From: Phlebiopsis flavidoalba
Lineage: Eukaryota; Basidiomycota; Agaricomycetes; Polyporales; Phanerochaetaceae
Direction of reading: 5' to 3'
NCBI GenBank assembly: GCA_035772785.1
Contig: JAOCPU010000001.1
Coordinates: 3,215,817-3,279,816, forward strand
Length of the DNA: 64,000 nucleotides
Part shown: positions 23,912 to 36,559 of the stretch, piece after piece
Position numbering within the stretch: position 1 is the first letter of the stretch
Layout: each line of letters starts with the position of its first letter
Program-made: the position numbers and the translations under genes
Notes under the pieces: model-generated
The model's input: only the letters and a program-made list of their open reading frames with translations
Database searches by the model: none
What the model was told of the DNA's origin: nothing

Positions 23912-25040
23912 TGGACCCAGGGTACAACCCGACCCTCGCTTCGTACGTTAAAAATTTTGAAGAGCCAACTCATTATTTGATTGGGTACTGTAAACTAGCT
24001 CTTTACCCTTCATTAACTTAGGTAAGCGACTTTGCCCCCTGTTTAAGACTATATAGAGCAGAGACTAAGCAACCATCGCAACTTACAGCTATTTTGTTTT
24101 ATGACTATGCTCTAACATTTTGAAGATGAATACGAATATGTGTGGCAAAGACGCCTCAGCCAAGGAACAGTGCTATTCCTTCTGAACCGATATCCTACCT
24201 TGATCTTCGTAAATTTTCAACATTTTCAGGCTGCGAGTGCTCGGCTGAGGAAACACTAGGATGCGCTATTTGTAGTACTCGGACGGTTGTGGTCAGGTAA
24301 TATGACAGTAAGCAAAATCTTTGTATCTAATCAGTTTTTGCGTGCTCGAAACAGCAAACTCTCATCGTAGAAGTGTGGCATAGTCTCTCGCAATTATTGC
24401 ATAGTATCTAAATTCGATCGTATTTATCACAGCTGTCGCTTCCCTATTACTCGCTCAGGAGATTGAGGAAGGCTTCGCACAAGCTACTGTTATGGGTATG
24501 TGCATTTGCCTCTTCATCTTCGCTGTGCTGAAGTTGCGTCAAGTTGTACAGTTTCTAAGAGTGAGGGCAAATATATGGGAAGAATCTCGCGATTATTGGG
24601 CTGCTGGTCACAATGGGGATTGTTTCCCTGGCTTTGACATTTGTAAGTGTGGTCGACTAACCACGCAGATCCGAAGCTCATATATCTTAGGTATTATTCA
24701 TATGTCAAAAAGTAGAAGTGATTTATCCAGTGGCATGCGAGCTTCAGACATCTAGGAATCAGTAAGTAGGACTCCATGGTTCCCCACAATGTTTATATTG
24801 CGGAACTAAGAGCACTGCGTGATTTATTAGAGCATTGCGTACGCCCTATCCTTGCTGCCAAAATATGATTATCTAAAGCAACGCAATAGATCTTACTGCC
24901 TTATTGGACATCTCTGTTCGTCTTATGATTACGGTGATCTTCGCCTTAATCATGATCAAGTTAAGAACGTTCGTACGAGAAACCCTGGACTACATTACAT
25001 CTTTACTTCGAGATGGTAGAGCACAGTCGATATTCAATCC
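23912..25040 (+). pseudogene. DUF6533-type membrane protein, copy 3, degraded
   Basis: A possible start reads MDPGYNPTLASYVKNFEEPT (ATG near 23912). The family signature is FYDYALTF, one-base shift, DEYEYVWQRRLSQGTVLFLL (about 24095-24175). QFLRVRANIW lies near 24550-24580, and LMITVIFALIMIKLRTFV with ITSLLRDG near 24925-25017, the latter matching the conserved LLRDG turn before the sixth helix. The C-terminal serine/leucine-rich helix is not clear. Same strand and order as the neighbouring copies. Confidence 0.55.
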
Positions 25041-28000
25041 AAGATGGAACAACTCAATATCCCTCTAGGAGCTATCTACTTCGTGTAAGAAGAATAGTAC
25101 CAGACCAAAGCGTATAATGAACCAATCAATATGTAGCGCGATTGTATGCTCTCATTGTGTCAATCGATTAGCTATCTTGTAAGTCAATACATCTCGTGGC
25201 CAGTGTTTTATGGTGTCTCACTCTCTTGCCTCTCCTGGTAAACAGAAACTTTCCCGGTACGACACTCCCTCGTTTTTTCTCCTTTGTTTTGTTCCAAGGG
25301 TACATGAGCAGCGATACACAGCCAGATTTAAAGGATCAGTTCTCGCAGCTTGTAAACAGGTCAGTCAGTAAAACGTACAATGTGCGCCAAATCATTCGAT
25401 GATGAAATCTTTATACCTCAGCATATTCCCGTGGCTATGGTTTCGAGGATCTTGTCTGAGCCTTTATCGGCACACTACAGAGCATATTACCAGCGGAGCC
25501 CATCGGCTCCCATCGTCAGTACAATGGTGGAAAGGTGGAGTCACCTATGGCCGGCTGATCTTGGTTCAAGATGCTGTTTTAGCGCATAATGCTTGAGGGA
25601 AATGGTGATTCTCGATGGGGCCTACCCGGAATGTAATAAATTTTGATTGACTTCAGGTTCCTCAGCACAGTTTATTTATGTAAACAACGAACCACGTTTC
25701 TATCATAGATGTACTGATGCTACATCTGGCCTCCGTACCCACCCGCTACTAGCGATGCTCTATGCTTCCCGCTCAGGCCACTGCGATTTGAAACCCGGTA
25801 TAGCATCCGAGCGGAGCCATTCCCATGAGCCAAAAATGCGGTCCGTTCTGGTCGCCGATGTACGCGTCTTTGGGCACTATCACCCACCCGGTGTTGCCGA
25901 CTCCAGGCACAAACGTGTCCTCGTCTCCGCTCAGAGAGGACACGATCGAGACATGGCGAGTCACCGCTTATGCGGCACGAGAAGCGTGTCGGATCATCGT
26001 TTGAGCTGTCACGTTAGATATGGTCTAGCGCGGTGGGACCAGATGTTCCGAGGCGTAAGCCGCATGCCTGCGGGGATATGAGCACTGCAGGGAACTGCGG
26101 GTGTGACTACTAAAGAGCAGGCCGTGGGTGTCCGGGGGTGGCCATCTGTGGTGGAGCGTCGAAGGAAAGGATTGTGTCTTCGAGGCCACGGAAGACGTGG
26201 AGTGGACGGGAGTGATATGCTATGTGAATTGCTTCACACGACTTGTTAGTCGGTGGATGTATATGGTAGGAATTGTCAACATGCGACGGACTTCCTTCTT
26301 GTCTGCTCGAAGGACTCGGAACATTTTCAATGCCTCAGTGTTGGATAAACGGGGGCCCTGTAGTCCAGAGACGCGCTGACCACTGGGGCTCAAAAGAAAT
26401 AATGCCCTTGCACTGGTGGCTGCATGGTGAGTGTGATTTAGTACACTTTTTATCGGAGACAAGAAATTTATGCAACGTACAAGGTAGACACCCACCAGTT
26501 CTTGTTTATAGGTGCTGAGACACTTGGTCATGCGGACCTTGCGAAGATGAGTAGCTCCTTCGTCTTGTGCCACTGAAAGCATTTCACACCGTGGACGTGT
26601 GCTCGTGAGATTCCTGACGGCATAGTAGTATACTGCTCGACTGGCTTGTCATGACGTGCGATCATGTTTACAAACTCTTCGAAACGACTTTATCCAAGTC
26701 GTCGAAGGTCAGTTGAATCGGCCATTGTCCGCGGCAAGAACCTGAGCTGCGATTGCGCCCGCGCAAATGGCTTCATGGCAGCGCCCCACTAGGCCGATTT
26801 CTCATATCTGGCGAAAGATTTATGAGCGTTCCACTCCGGTCGGCCGAGACCGTGTGTTGTTATGAGAGCGAGTTTTCGCGTCCACACGGCGCTGACGTGT
26901 TCTCGGACAATAGTCTGAGGATTAAATGCGGAGAGATCGACGTCCCACAAAACTTGGACTCTACGCTGATCGACACAGTCAGCACCAGATAGCCCTCAGG
27001 AGGAGGCTACTATAGAAAGGATGAGTTTCCCTAGAATTCGACGGTCAAGAATGACTCACGGTCGCGCGCATAGGGCAGTAGGCTCCTACGTGCGTACGAG
27101 CTTGGTGCAGTTTGAGGAGGCCCACACGTTGTCCTGGTATTATGCTTTCGACAGGGCATTTGATGATGTTGCAAGTACATTCGCGAGCTCTGTACCATGT
27201 ACATAGTTTCAGTTTATCGATACATGGCGATAAGATATGGGGATTCGGGAACAGCCCTTTCCGCTGTTAACGCCTTCTGCCTTTGGGAGACTACTTAAGT
27301 GCGGCTCCCTCGTGATGCGATTATCGTAGCTTTGAGTGGAACGTGTTCGTCAATACCCAGAGTCCCACCAAAGTTGACGTTCGTTGACTCGGACTCACCC
27401 AAGTATGCACCTCCACCCACAAGTTCCACTGGTCCTGCTACTCTCTGCGAGGTTCTACCCCACTTTCATATTAGACCCCACTCGCCGCCCCTGGACAGTA
27501 ATTCTCACCTCGGCCCCATTGTATACACGACATTCACGAGATGATGTTCTCCGGTAGAATGACCTGGGGCGCCAACGGGTTCGTCAAGTTAACTTAACAG
27601 TTTCCGCCCAAATGTCAGTCTTCGAGCGTTTGTGCAGTTCATCTGGAGGTAAAAAAACTGGCAGAAGTGCTTGTACTCGGACGTCGCGGGGTTCCTTTAA
27701 AAGGTTGCGCGGGTTGGTTATGTTCCAAATGTTTTGACGTGAGGGGGATGAAAAGAGAGGTAAATTCTCTGGTTGAAAGGGAAGGACTTCGTTCATAAGC
27801 CGTGAATGCTCAGATGTTACTATGGTTTGCTCCTAACACGACCGAGGGGAAAATGACCCGGGAACAAGGACAAGTAACCAGCTGGACGACCGGCTTCGTC
27901 GCGAAGGCGCCTATACATTCTCAGTCGCTCACGTTGCCTCGAGGTGCGGGCAGTCCCGGCTTTCTCGCCTCACTCTTCGACTCGACCCGTGACGCAGCCA

Positions 28001-29470
28001 ATGATTGCTCATCCCGAGTCCCTCACCACATCAAGTCGTCGGAATCAAAGTTTTAGGCTTGAACTGTCTGTATTTGATACTCAAAGACACAGATTGCCAC
28101 CGACTAGGCCTGCAGCGTCGGCACGCAGCCATGCAATAGTGAGCACGTCGTGCTCGCCCTCGTCCGCCCTCAGTCGTTTCTCCCCACTGAGCCTCACTGC
28201 TCTTGATATGGGATTTCTGTACCTGCGTGGTATAGTCGCGATGCCATACGTGTCTGGTTCTAATCAATATCGTCTAGACACCATCATAAGACACGCTCAG
28301 GACACGCCCTGAGTAGAATGTCGACGGTTGAAAATCAATGACGAGCCCTACAAGAATACGCGCGCCACGCTACTTCAAGCCCCATTTTCTGCTTTGCGTT
28401 AGTCAATACACCAACTTGTCAGCAGATCAGACGTCTATTGAACCGCTTTCACAGAGTCGCAGTCCAGTTCAATGCGCCAATGATGTGCACCAATAGCCAT
28501 GGTCTCCACGTACGTTGTCGTCCCCAATCCAGTTGAATCTACATATCCTCTGATATTAGGATGCGAGGGTGGTTTTGCTTTACGTCGCCCTGTCCATTTT
28601 TCATCCCGCAATATGATGAGACCAAGATTTACGGCGTAGATTAGCCCAAAGTCACAATCACAAGCAAGTGCGTACCTGACTGCATCGACATGCTGTATAT
28701 TCTTCTACAGATAATCTAGCATATCGGTCATCGTGGTGTCAAGACCTCACCGTGCGGTTTCCTGTCTCTCAAGACGCGCATCCCCTCTTTAGTCTGCAAA
28801 TCGCCTAGTCGCACAAACTCGACTCAGTTTAGGCCGACGTAACAAAGCTCATGGGTGTATCGTCCCTACATCAGTGACAATATCCAATCTTGATCTCTGA
28901 CGGGAGTTCGCAGTTCAGTGGATATGAATTATGGCTGTACTTCCACATCGCTTCTTCCATGAGCGTGCTGGAAGTTCATTTGCTTTCCAACGGCTGCCTG
29001 CTGCTTATACATAAGTCTGTCTCACAGCTACGGCCCCGGCTTGTGAGAAAGCGTCATCAAAACACGATTGTAGGACCATGACCGCTTGCTGATCTGGTGC
29101 TCGCATCCCTTTCGCACGCACAGATTGTGAGAGTGATGAATCGTGCTCTTTCACCCCCAGGTGCACCAACGTGCGTTCAATGAGTGTTTCATCGGATGGC
29201 CGGTCAAGATGCAAGATGGGCCTGGATCCCAGGGTGTGTAGTATTATCCGAAGACGTCTCATTCTAGGTATGGTCTGTCCTTCAATAACCTCCTTTTCTT
29301 TAAAAGACCCGAAAGATGCAGTCATGGCCGAAAGATATTGTCGCGACGACTATGATGATCATTGGTGAATCATTGACGGTAATGATTTCATTTGAGAGTG
29401 GTCTTGTATAAGACGACAACGTAATGAATTTTCAGCTCAACAGCCAACGCTTAGTAACGGTTTGAAGCCA
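25041..29470. other. 4.4 kb without a recognisable gene
   Basis: This stretch separates DUF6533 copies 3 and 4. I see open frames up to about 145 codons (25647-26081 on plus, 26220-26582 on minus, 27802-28312 on plus, 29005-29325 on minus), but none has a family signature and they contradict each other in strand. 25780-26010 is somewhat GC-richer and contains a plus-strand piece, SSPLREDTIETWRVTAYAAR, that could be part of an old coding exon. No terminal repeats were recognised. Confidence 0.35.
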
Positions 29471-31140
29471 TGTCCACCAGCCACCCTGACCAAATGTGAG
29501 TTTCTACTGACTATTTCTCCCGAGCTGTACTAATTCCGCTCAAAGCTTCTTAGAGAACGCGTTCGACTTGGTGCTTTTGGTGAGCATTCGAGTCTTTAGT
29601 TTCACACTTGTGTCATAGTAACCTTGGGCTTTTCTTGTCAGTCATCTTGACATATGATCATTTGTTTGCTCTCGACGATGAATGTGCGTATGTATGGCCA
29701 TGCATGCACAAAACTGGGTGTCCATCATCTACTGTTGCAATCGATATGTGGCGCTTGTTATCGTGAGCTCGATGTTATCACAGCAGTGGGAGGAGCGCAA
29801 CTGACGACATACCCACCTGATGTAGAATATTGTCCATGTTCTGACTCGCTTTCTTAACGTATTCACACTTCAGGTATGTGCTTGATGGATTAAACGGCGT
29901 GGATTGTGGGAATAGCTTACTTTTGTCATATTCTACAGAGGTATGGTCATGAATTTATATGATCATGGGAGCCGTATGTTTACGAAATTGAGGACAGCTG
30001 TAGGTCCTACACTCTCTTCCATCAAATTGCCCTCGGAGCGATACAGCTTTTGGTGATGAGTAGGCTTAGTTCAACATCTTATAGGATGCATATTGACGCT
30101 GTCTCAAGGCGTACAGGTACTTCGCACATACGCATTATATCAGAGACGCACACGTATCATCGTGGCATTTCTGGCAGTCACGCTAGGCATCGCTGTGCTG
30201 TTCACCGTACGGCTCAATGTACTGGAGCGCATGGTGCTCGCTAGCTAAACTCTGATTCAAGTGGGCTATCGTCTGCCACGAGTGCATCTCATATGCAAGC
30301 ATTGCCTTAGGGTGTCGAACTATAATGCTGACGGATAGGTGCGTACCCTCCGCATCTCTTTAAGAACTACCATTGAATATCGTGCAGCGCAAAGCGTAAG
30401 TCTATTCACCAGTTAAGCATCAACAAGCTCAATGATTCGACCAGATCTTGCTGCGCCCTGGGAAGCTCTCGCTTTCTATGACGTGTTGATATTTGTCATG
30501 ACAGTCGCGAAGACCTACGGAGAATTAGCTTGCCATGCATCTCCTCGAGGAAGAATGATATGGGAGCTCATTTTACGAGACGTAAATTACGCTTTTGACT
30601 ATTAAAGCGTGCAGCTATTGAAAAAATAACTAGGGGCAATATACTTTGCGTGCGTACATCTTACAAGAGTTGACCTCGTATAACGCAGTTGATCGCACAT
30701 CACCAGGGTAGATGAATCGCACATCAAACGGTCGTACAAAGCGTTAATATTCTGACCTTCTATGTAAGCAGTCACCGGATCCTGATCATGTACTTCTCGC
30801 TAAGTAAACTCTCATCCCCAGATTACGCCGGTGCGTGGCATTGCAGCGACGAAGTGTCAGGATTCGTCGTTAACAAATAGTATAGGGCACGCTCAAGGGC
30901 CTCTTGGCAATGGCGACGAGCAAGTTGGTGATTTCACAATCGCACATATGATCATGTACTGATAATTCGCGATCCAGCATATCTGTCGTTGTCATGTCAA
31001 GGCTAATGCTAAGTCTACACCGCTCTACCTCTCGCAGCGTATCTTGTTCATCTGCCTCTACGTGGGCTTCTCAAATCGAGCTCACAACTCTACCATCTCC
31101 TGCCTACGTTACCCACGGTGATGTGCACGACTACATGCTA
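29471..31140 (+). pseudogene. DUF6533-type membrane protein, copy 4, best preserved
   Basis: A likely first exon reads MSTSHPDQM with a GTGAGT donor (29471-29498). Then come ILTYDHLFALDDECAYVWP (about 29645-29705), VLRTYALYQRRTRIIVAFLA (about 30118-30177) continuing VTLGIAVLFTVRLNVLERM, APWEALAFYDVLIFVMTVAK (about 30452-30511), ELILRDVNYAF (about 30565-30597), and VVVMSRLMLSLHRSTSRSV (about 30990-31045). This covers the whole family layout with plausible short introns between pieces. One or two frame changes remain, so it may be intact apart from sequence errors. Confidence 0.6.
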
Positions 31141-31599
31141 TTGTCCTGATTCAAATCGTCGCCTAAAGCGTCTGGTGTGTCTCAGTCATGGGCATTACAT
31201 ACGACGAGCAAGTGTCATGCGCAGATCTAGGTGCTAAACTATGTCAGGATTCAAAACTTTGAGTATTGAATGTGTATTTGTTTGATTCACGAGGGATGTA
31301 ATGGCCAGTGATCAAAATAATGCCTCGTAAAAGCTGTGGATAGCCATCGAGAATCAAGAGTTCATCATTAAACAAATATGGAACCTGGAACACAGTGGTC
31401 AGACTACAGCTCAGATGAGCAACGCTAAACATGCTCATGTAACCGCGCATCGCCATAAGCGAGGAGTTCCGAAGCTCATAATGTGCGTTATAAAGCGTTA
31501 TGGAGTCTAGAGAATTTCCATCGCATGGTTATGTGTCCGACTCAATTTCTCGGCAAGTGTATGCACAGTCTTCTTCTATCACACAGAGGTGAATGGGGT

Positions 31600-33640
31600 T
31601 AATTGCCGCTCACCGATAGCTATTCCTTAACGCATGCCTGGAGCTGGCTCCCGCTAGTAGGTTCCAGATTTTTATGAGCTATAAGATGTTTTTTACTGAT
31701 ATTGTATCAGCTGTCCTTTTGTGCGACTACATTATGACCCTAGATGATGAGTTTCGGTATATATGGAAGTTCCCAAAGAAAAGAGCGTCGTTATGCTTCT
31801 ATATCATTCGATTCTTCGCTCTCATTTTGGTATGTACAGTCTTTTTTTTGGTTCTATACATCACCTCATGAGCAACCTAGAGCATTGTGAAAGCTGTCGA
31901 GGTGCTTTCGTTGATATAACGCTCAAGGTGAACGCGGGCATCAGCGACACACATATAATTTGCATGGTACTAATTATGCATCAGAGGTGCGAATACAGAT
32001 TGCAAACAGACACACTTCGTAAAGAGTAATGAACTCCTCTTCAGCTGTAGCAATCTTAAGCTCCTGGGTGAGGTTGGGCTCGGTATTACGCAGCTATCAA
32101 TTGCTCGTGAGTTTCCACCCAAGCTATTATCATTCACTTTGATTGTTGCTTCGTTTAGTTGTGCAGACACTGAGAACACGCGCACTTTATGATAAGAATA
32201 AATGGTCACGCTGTTGATATCGGTGACTGGTGCCGTGCGGTAGTAGGCGTCTTTCTGGTATGTTGTCAAAATGCTTTACTCATGTCTTGACTTAACACTC
32301 TTGTTACTGTAGTTTTTCGACCAAAGCGGACAAGGGTGTGACCGTGACGCGAATGAACCGAAGCGGACGACCGGGGAAGATGGGACCCAGTGGGCTGTGA
32401 CCCGTGACAGTGACCGGATTGTGAACCGGACGCGACGGGTTTTGGCCCCTAAAGAGCAATTTCATGTACGCTACATGGTTTCTACCCACTAAAAATGTCA
32501 AAAAACGAACCCGTTTGCTTATTATTGTAACAAACGTTGTATATTTCATGTGTTTTGTCTTTTCGCGCCGCAGGCGCCCAAAATTGATGCGCACCAAAGT
32601 GAGTGTCACATCCGGACCAGCCCCCTGTGACCTGTGACACGGTGCACAGATCGGTGCCCCAAAGGGGGGTCTGTGACGCGTGACGTCCGGTTTGGTCGAA
32701 AAACTACAGTAAACCCTCTAACAGTGGGATATTACTGGTAGCGAACTGGACACAAACTCGGTTGAAAATTGCCAAGCGGAATATAGCTCAGCAAGGTGAG
32801 GGTAGGGCCGGAGCTCCTAGATCATCTTCCCTGAAACATATCGAACAGTGCGATGCGTGAGTTTCACCCCGTGCTAAGAATGCATACCATTCAACTTGTC
32901 ATGATTGCTCTTCAAGGGAATGCCGGGTCATGGGAAGCTCTTTTAGTATTTGACTTACTGATATTTATGTTTAACTTCAACAATGACCTATTATGAGTGG
33001 TGGCGATATAGACGTGCTGAAAATCGCTCATTATATGCTCTAATGTTCCGAGATGGTATGACCAAACCTATGGGATATTTTTGGGGCTAATCCTCACGTA
33101 CAACAATCGACAGGGTCAGTATACTTCTGGTCAGTGCTACGTCAAAGCCTCCCTTGAATATTAGTGATTTCATCATGCTATGTTCGCATAGTGTTATGGT
33201 CATTGCGCAAAGCCTAAACATCACATTCTTTTATGTGAGTACATTGAGTGAACCTCAATAATTATAGCTGACATGAGTTAAGGTTGTACAGGTATGTTAC
33301 GGGATTTGTGACTTCAAGGAGAAAATACAGTCTCATCCTTGAATGAATATGTAGCCGACTTTTTAGAGGATGTATGGCGAGACTGACAAGCAAGTACGTC
33401 ACTCATATCCCGTCCATGCTGTTTCTGGTTACTTGTTCACTCATACACGCACAGCATCTCTCTCAACCTGGCGTTGAGGCTGCTGTTCACTTACACCGTG
33501 CTGTCCACGCTTCTCGTGACAAGAGAAATGTTGAAGATAACTGCTTGTACCATACAGAGTTTGAAGTGATAGAGGGAGATGTCACAGACTTATATTGTTA
33601 CAGCCGGAGTGTGTCCAATAGCGTATTAGCATACCGCTGA
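31600..33640 (+). pseudogene. DUF6533-type membrane protein, copy 5, with MITE insertion
   Basis: The N-terminal part is very clear: VSAVLLCDYIMTLDDEFRYI and WKFPKKRASLCFYIIRFFAL (about 31705-31815). LRTRALYDKNKW follows near 32170-32205. The 403-bp element at 32307-32709 interrupts the gene after this point. Downstream are SWEALLVFDLLIFMF and RSLYALMFRDGM (about 32930-33060), then MARLTSK and, after a possible intron, SISLNLALRLLF (about 33374-33480). Length is increased relative to the family by the insertion. Confidence 0.6.
32307..32709. mobile_element. MITE with 19-bp perfect inverted repeats, TA-flanked
   Basis: The left end reads CTGTAGTTTTTCGACCAAA (32307-32325) and the right end (32691-32709) is its exact reverse complement. 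Both sides are flanked by TA (32305-32306 and 32710-32711), the target duplication made by Tc1/mariner-type transposases. The interior is GC-rich near both ends, with repeated GTGACC/GTGACG motifs, and has no transposase, so this is a non-autonomous element. It lies within DUF6533 copy 5. Confidence 0.85.
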
Positions 33641-34616
33641 CATCCTGAAGTGCAGACGAACGTGCTCATAACGCATATATAGACATAGTACTATTGGTCA
33701 ATACAATTTTTAAGTGAATACAACGATTCTCTACCAATAAGCCTGGGCCTGGGCCTGAGCCTGCACAGGCCGAGCCCTACTGAGGGCTCAGGGCCGGGCT
33801 TCACTTGCTGGTGAGCCCAAGCTCTCCTAAGCTTAGCCTAAGCTCGGGCTTTCAAATCCCATGCCTGAAACCAGCCCGGCCCACACATTGGCACTAAGCG
33901 CGCGAAAGTGCTGACGCAGTGCACTGTCTCGCCGTCCGAAGCGCAATCGCATGCTGAAGTAGATATTACCTTTTCTCTGAAGTACTGCGTCTTTTTTCAG
34001 AAGGCTGCGTTTTATGTTCGTTGTCTTGGTGCGTGACAGTGCTCAATGAAAACGCCTTTCGGTGTATCTCATCAGGGATGCGGCAGCTCACAGCGTCTGA
34101 GGGCTATGCATCAATTTGCTTGAACTACTATCGTCTCGGGAGCAGAAGTAGGCCAAACCTTACGAGCTCCGTTGATGCTAAAGTCAAATAAAGATTTTCC
34201 GTGCGGATTTTGAGTCCAATCCGAATTCGCAACTGTGGACAGAAGATACAGAGAATTTTGTGGTCAAACATCGATGCTCATGTTGAGTGTCAGAAGCTAT
34301 GTTTTCATCACCTATGAGTGGTTTAAAGTTCTGACAATGTTGTCGGGTATCACATATTCCGGAAAATCTCAGAGTTCGCCATTATTGTATGTCCGAACTT
34401 TTGAAATCATCCGGTGATTCGACTATAAGCCACAGCTCCCAGGCATCTCGAGTCTCTACGATACCCAAGGGATGCAGATTTGGACAAGATCTTAATCACA
34501 CCCATTCAATGAAGCGATGAGTAAGTATACAAAATTCGTCTTTGCTGTATCATTCCTGCAAACCCCTAGCTTCTCCCCTCTCTCAAGCTTTCAAGCATTA
34601 GTCCGAGTCGTCCGCC
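33641..34616. other. Intergenic stretch with a GGGCCTG-rich repeat
   Basis: No gene is recognised. Around 33741-33885 there is a GC-rich patch built of GGGCCTG, GAGCCTG and CGGGCTT motifs in both orientations, including a hairpin GAGCCCT...AGGGCTC near 33773-33790. It stands out against the AT-rich surroundings and may be a small non-autonomous DNA element; I could not define its ends. An open frame at 34235-34417 shows no known motif. Confidence 0.4.
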
Positions 34617-35215
34617 ATGTCATCCACCCACTCCCCTCTCGAGCTGAGCTCAGAGTCTGTCGCTCAAATGTATAATCTCCAAACTTGCTAGGGTATAGTA
34701 TAACTGACCGATTTCAATAGATACCTACAGAACTATTTTACGCTCTTTGGGATGAGCGAGTATTACATATCGCCGTACCATAGGTTGTCTGATGGACATC
34801 CCCGACCAGGCATTCTTATCTACGACCACGTCTTGACTATAGGACATGAGCATCAATATATCTGGAGTATATACAGGCGGTCTTGGAAGGCAGCCGTCAT
34901 CTTTGCAATGAACAGATATTTGGGTTTGGCATACGTGAGTCTCTCTTTAGTATCGAGGGCAATTTTCATACGGAAAGGCTCTTGCGACGGCTTCAATTTC
35001 ACAGGCAGCTACATCAATATCCATCAACTTCTCCGACTATACTACATAAGAGGTGACTGACTACTGCTGACATCTCGCAATGGGTCATTGATCTGGGATA
35101 CCTTTCTCTGGATTAGAGGCACGTCCAGTCAACTAGCGGGTGCGGGCCATTTCTGGCTCGACCGATTTATGAATAACTTTGTGTGGCCTATAGTAAGTAT
35201 TTGCAATATTTTTAA
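34617..35215 (+). pseudogene. DUF6533-type membrane protein, copy 6, 3' truncated
   Basis: The first exon starts at the ATG at 34617 with MSSTHSPLELSSESVAQMYN. RYLQNYFTLFGM follows (34725-34760), and after a further segment the signature GILIYDHVLTIGHEHQYIW and AAVIFAMNRYLGLAYVSL (about 34815-34940). The homology fades after about 35060 and the repeat-rich region beginning near 35220 replaces the expected C-terminal half. It appears truncated by the repeat or transposon cluster that follows. Confidence 0.6.
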
Positions 35216-35228
35216 ACAGTGCTCACCA

Positions 35229-35420
35229 TGGTGTTCTATCAGGCGCGCTCCTCGCCGAGCTGCGCTCGGCTCGTCGCGCGCTGGTACGTGAACGGAACAT
35301 GCAACTGAGTATGCAAATGTAACATTGAGTATGGAAAATAATGGTAATGATATCTACTATGACACTCACGCTTCGTGGTACTCTACTGGGCGCGCTCCTC
35401 GGCTCGTGCGCGCACCGATA
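35229..35420. repeat. Two copies of a GCGCGCTCCTCG-containing segment
   Basis: GGCGCGCTCCTCG occurs at about 35243 and again as GGGCGCGCTCCTCGGCTCGT near 35389, each preceded by a similar GGTGTTCTAT/GGTACTCTACT lead-in. The first copy continues into the palindromic CCGAGCTGCGCTCGG. The spacing is about 147 bp. Nothing else identifies the element. Confidence 0.5.
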
Positions 35421-35682
35421 AGTGAATTCGAATGAACTGAGAGCGAGCGCCAAAGTACTCGGTCAGTGAATGACGTGACTGGCCCGAGATTAGATGTGCT
35501 CACCTTCCCACATTTGACACAGCGCAATTCACGTGCACCGCCGCGACCGTAGTCGGGCGCATCGTCGCACGGTCTTGTGCGCACTCGGGCACGAGCGCGT
35601 TCGTCTCGAAGCGACGCCGACGGCACGCGCCGATGGGTCACCAAAGGACCTCTTGCAGGTCTCAAGGCCCCCCGCTGAGTCA

Positions 35683-36420
35683 GCGCGGATGACCTGAGCG
35701 GGACCTTGGATTTGCTGAGTGCCCGTTTAGGAGGGAGGCTTGTGCGCGAGACAAGGCTTGGATTAGCCAGCTGCCCACTTAGGTGGGCAGCTTGTGCGCG
35801 AGACGGGCGCGAGACCTGACGAACGCGTCAGAAAAGGTAGGTTGGGCGTGGGATGTGAGTGCTCACCTGATCGGGCTACCCCATCGACTTGGCGGCGGCG
35901 TGCAAAAAACGCCGGGCGTCGGCGCTGACAATGACGAGAGGTGGCTGGTGAGGGCGTACGCCATTGGTGCACGGCCCGTCACCCTGTAACGTGGCGATTT
36001 GGCCCGTTCAGGAGGGAGGCTCATGTGCGAGACGGGCGCGAGACCTGACGAATGCGTCAGAGAAAGGAGGTGGGGGGTGGGGTGGGAGTGCTCACCTGGC
36101 CCGTCGACTTGGCGCGGCGGTGTGCGAGAATGCACGGCGTCGGCTGTGCGGCGTTGACGAGACTGGCTGGAGTGGGTGCAAGGCCTCGGTGACTGGCATT
36201 GATGATGACGAGAGGGCAGTTGTTGGTGCGCGGAGCCCCCGTCCCCTTGTAATGTGGCGATTTGGCCCGTTTAGGTGGGAGGATTTGTGCGCGAGACGGG
36301 CGTGAAACCTGACGAACGCGTCAGAAAAGGTAAGTTTTTGGCGCAGGGTGTGGGGACTTACCTGCTCGGGCTACCCCATCGACTCGGCGTTGGCGGCGTG
36401 CGAGAATGCCGGGCTTCAGC
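35683..36420. repeat. Three tandem units of about 230-265 bp
   Basis: Each unit contains a strongly conserved core: GCGCGAGACGGGCGCGAGAC followed by CTGACGAACGCGTCAG and AAAAGG. The cores begin near 35794, 36024 and 36287. Around them, GGGAGGCTTGTG, GTGCTCACCTG, CATCGACTTGGCG and GACGAGAGG also recur in the same order. In all three copies CTGACG...CGTCAG can pair while its loop differs (AACG, AATG, AACG). No coding frame runs through all three units. Confidence 0.8.
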
Positions 36421-36559
36421 TGCGCGGTGCTGAAAAGACCGCATTTGCGTCACTGAGCGAGGCGCAGGGTCCGAGACTCTCGTCTGGGACTGGCAGAGCA
36501 GCAAAAGCTAACTCTGTGGCCTGTAGGACGCAGTGGTAACGCGTGGTCTGACGACGTAG

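Noticed and set aside
29005..29325. 106-codon minus-strand frame between DUF6533 copies
   Set aside because: No family signature, and an equally long frame overlaps on plus.
35683..36420. CRISPR-like array
   Set aside because: The repeat units are over 200 bp, spacers are not unique short segments, and the genome is eukaryotic.
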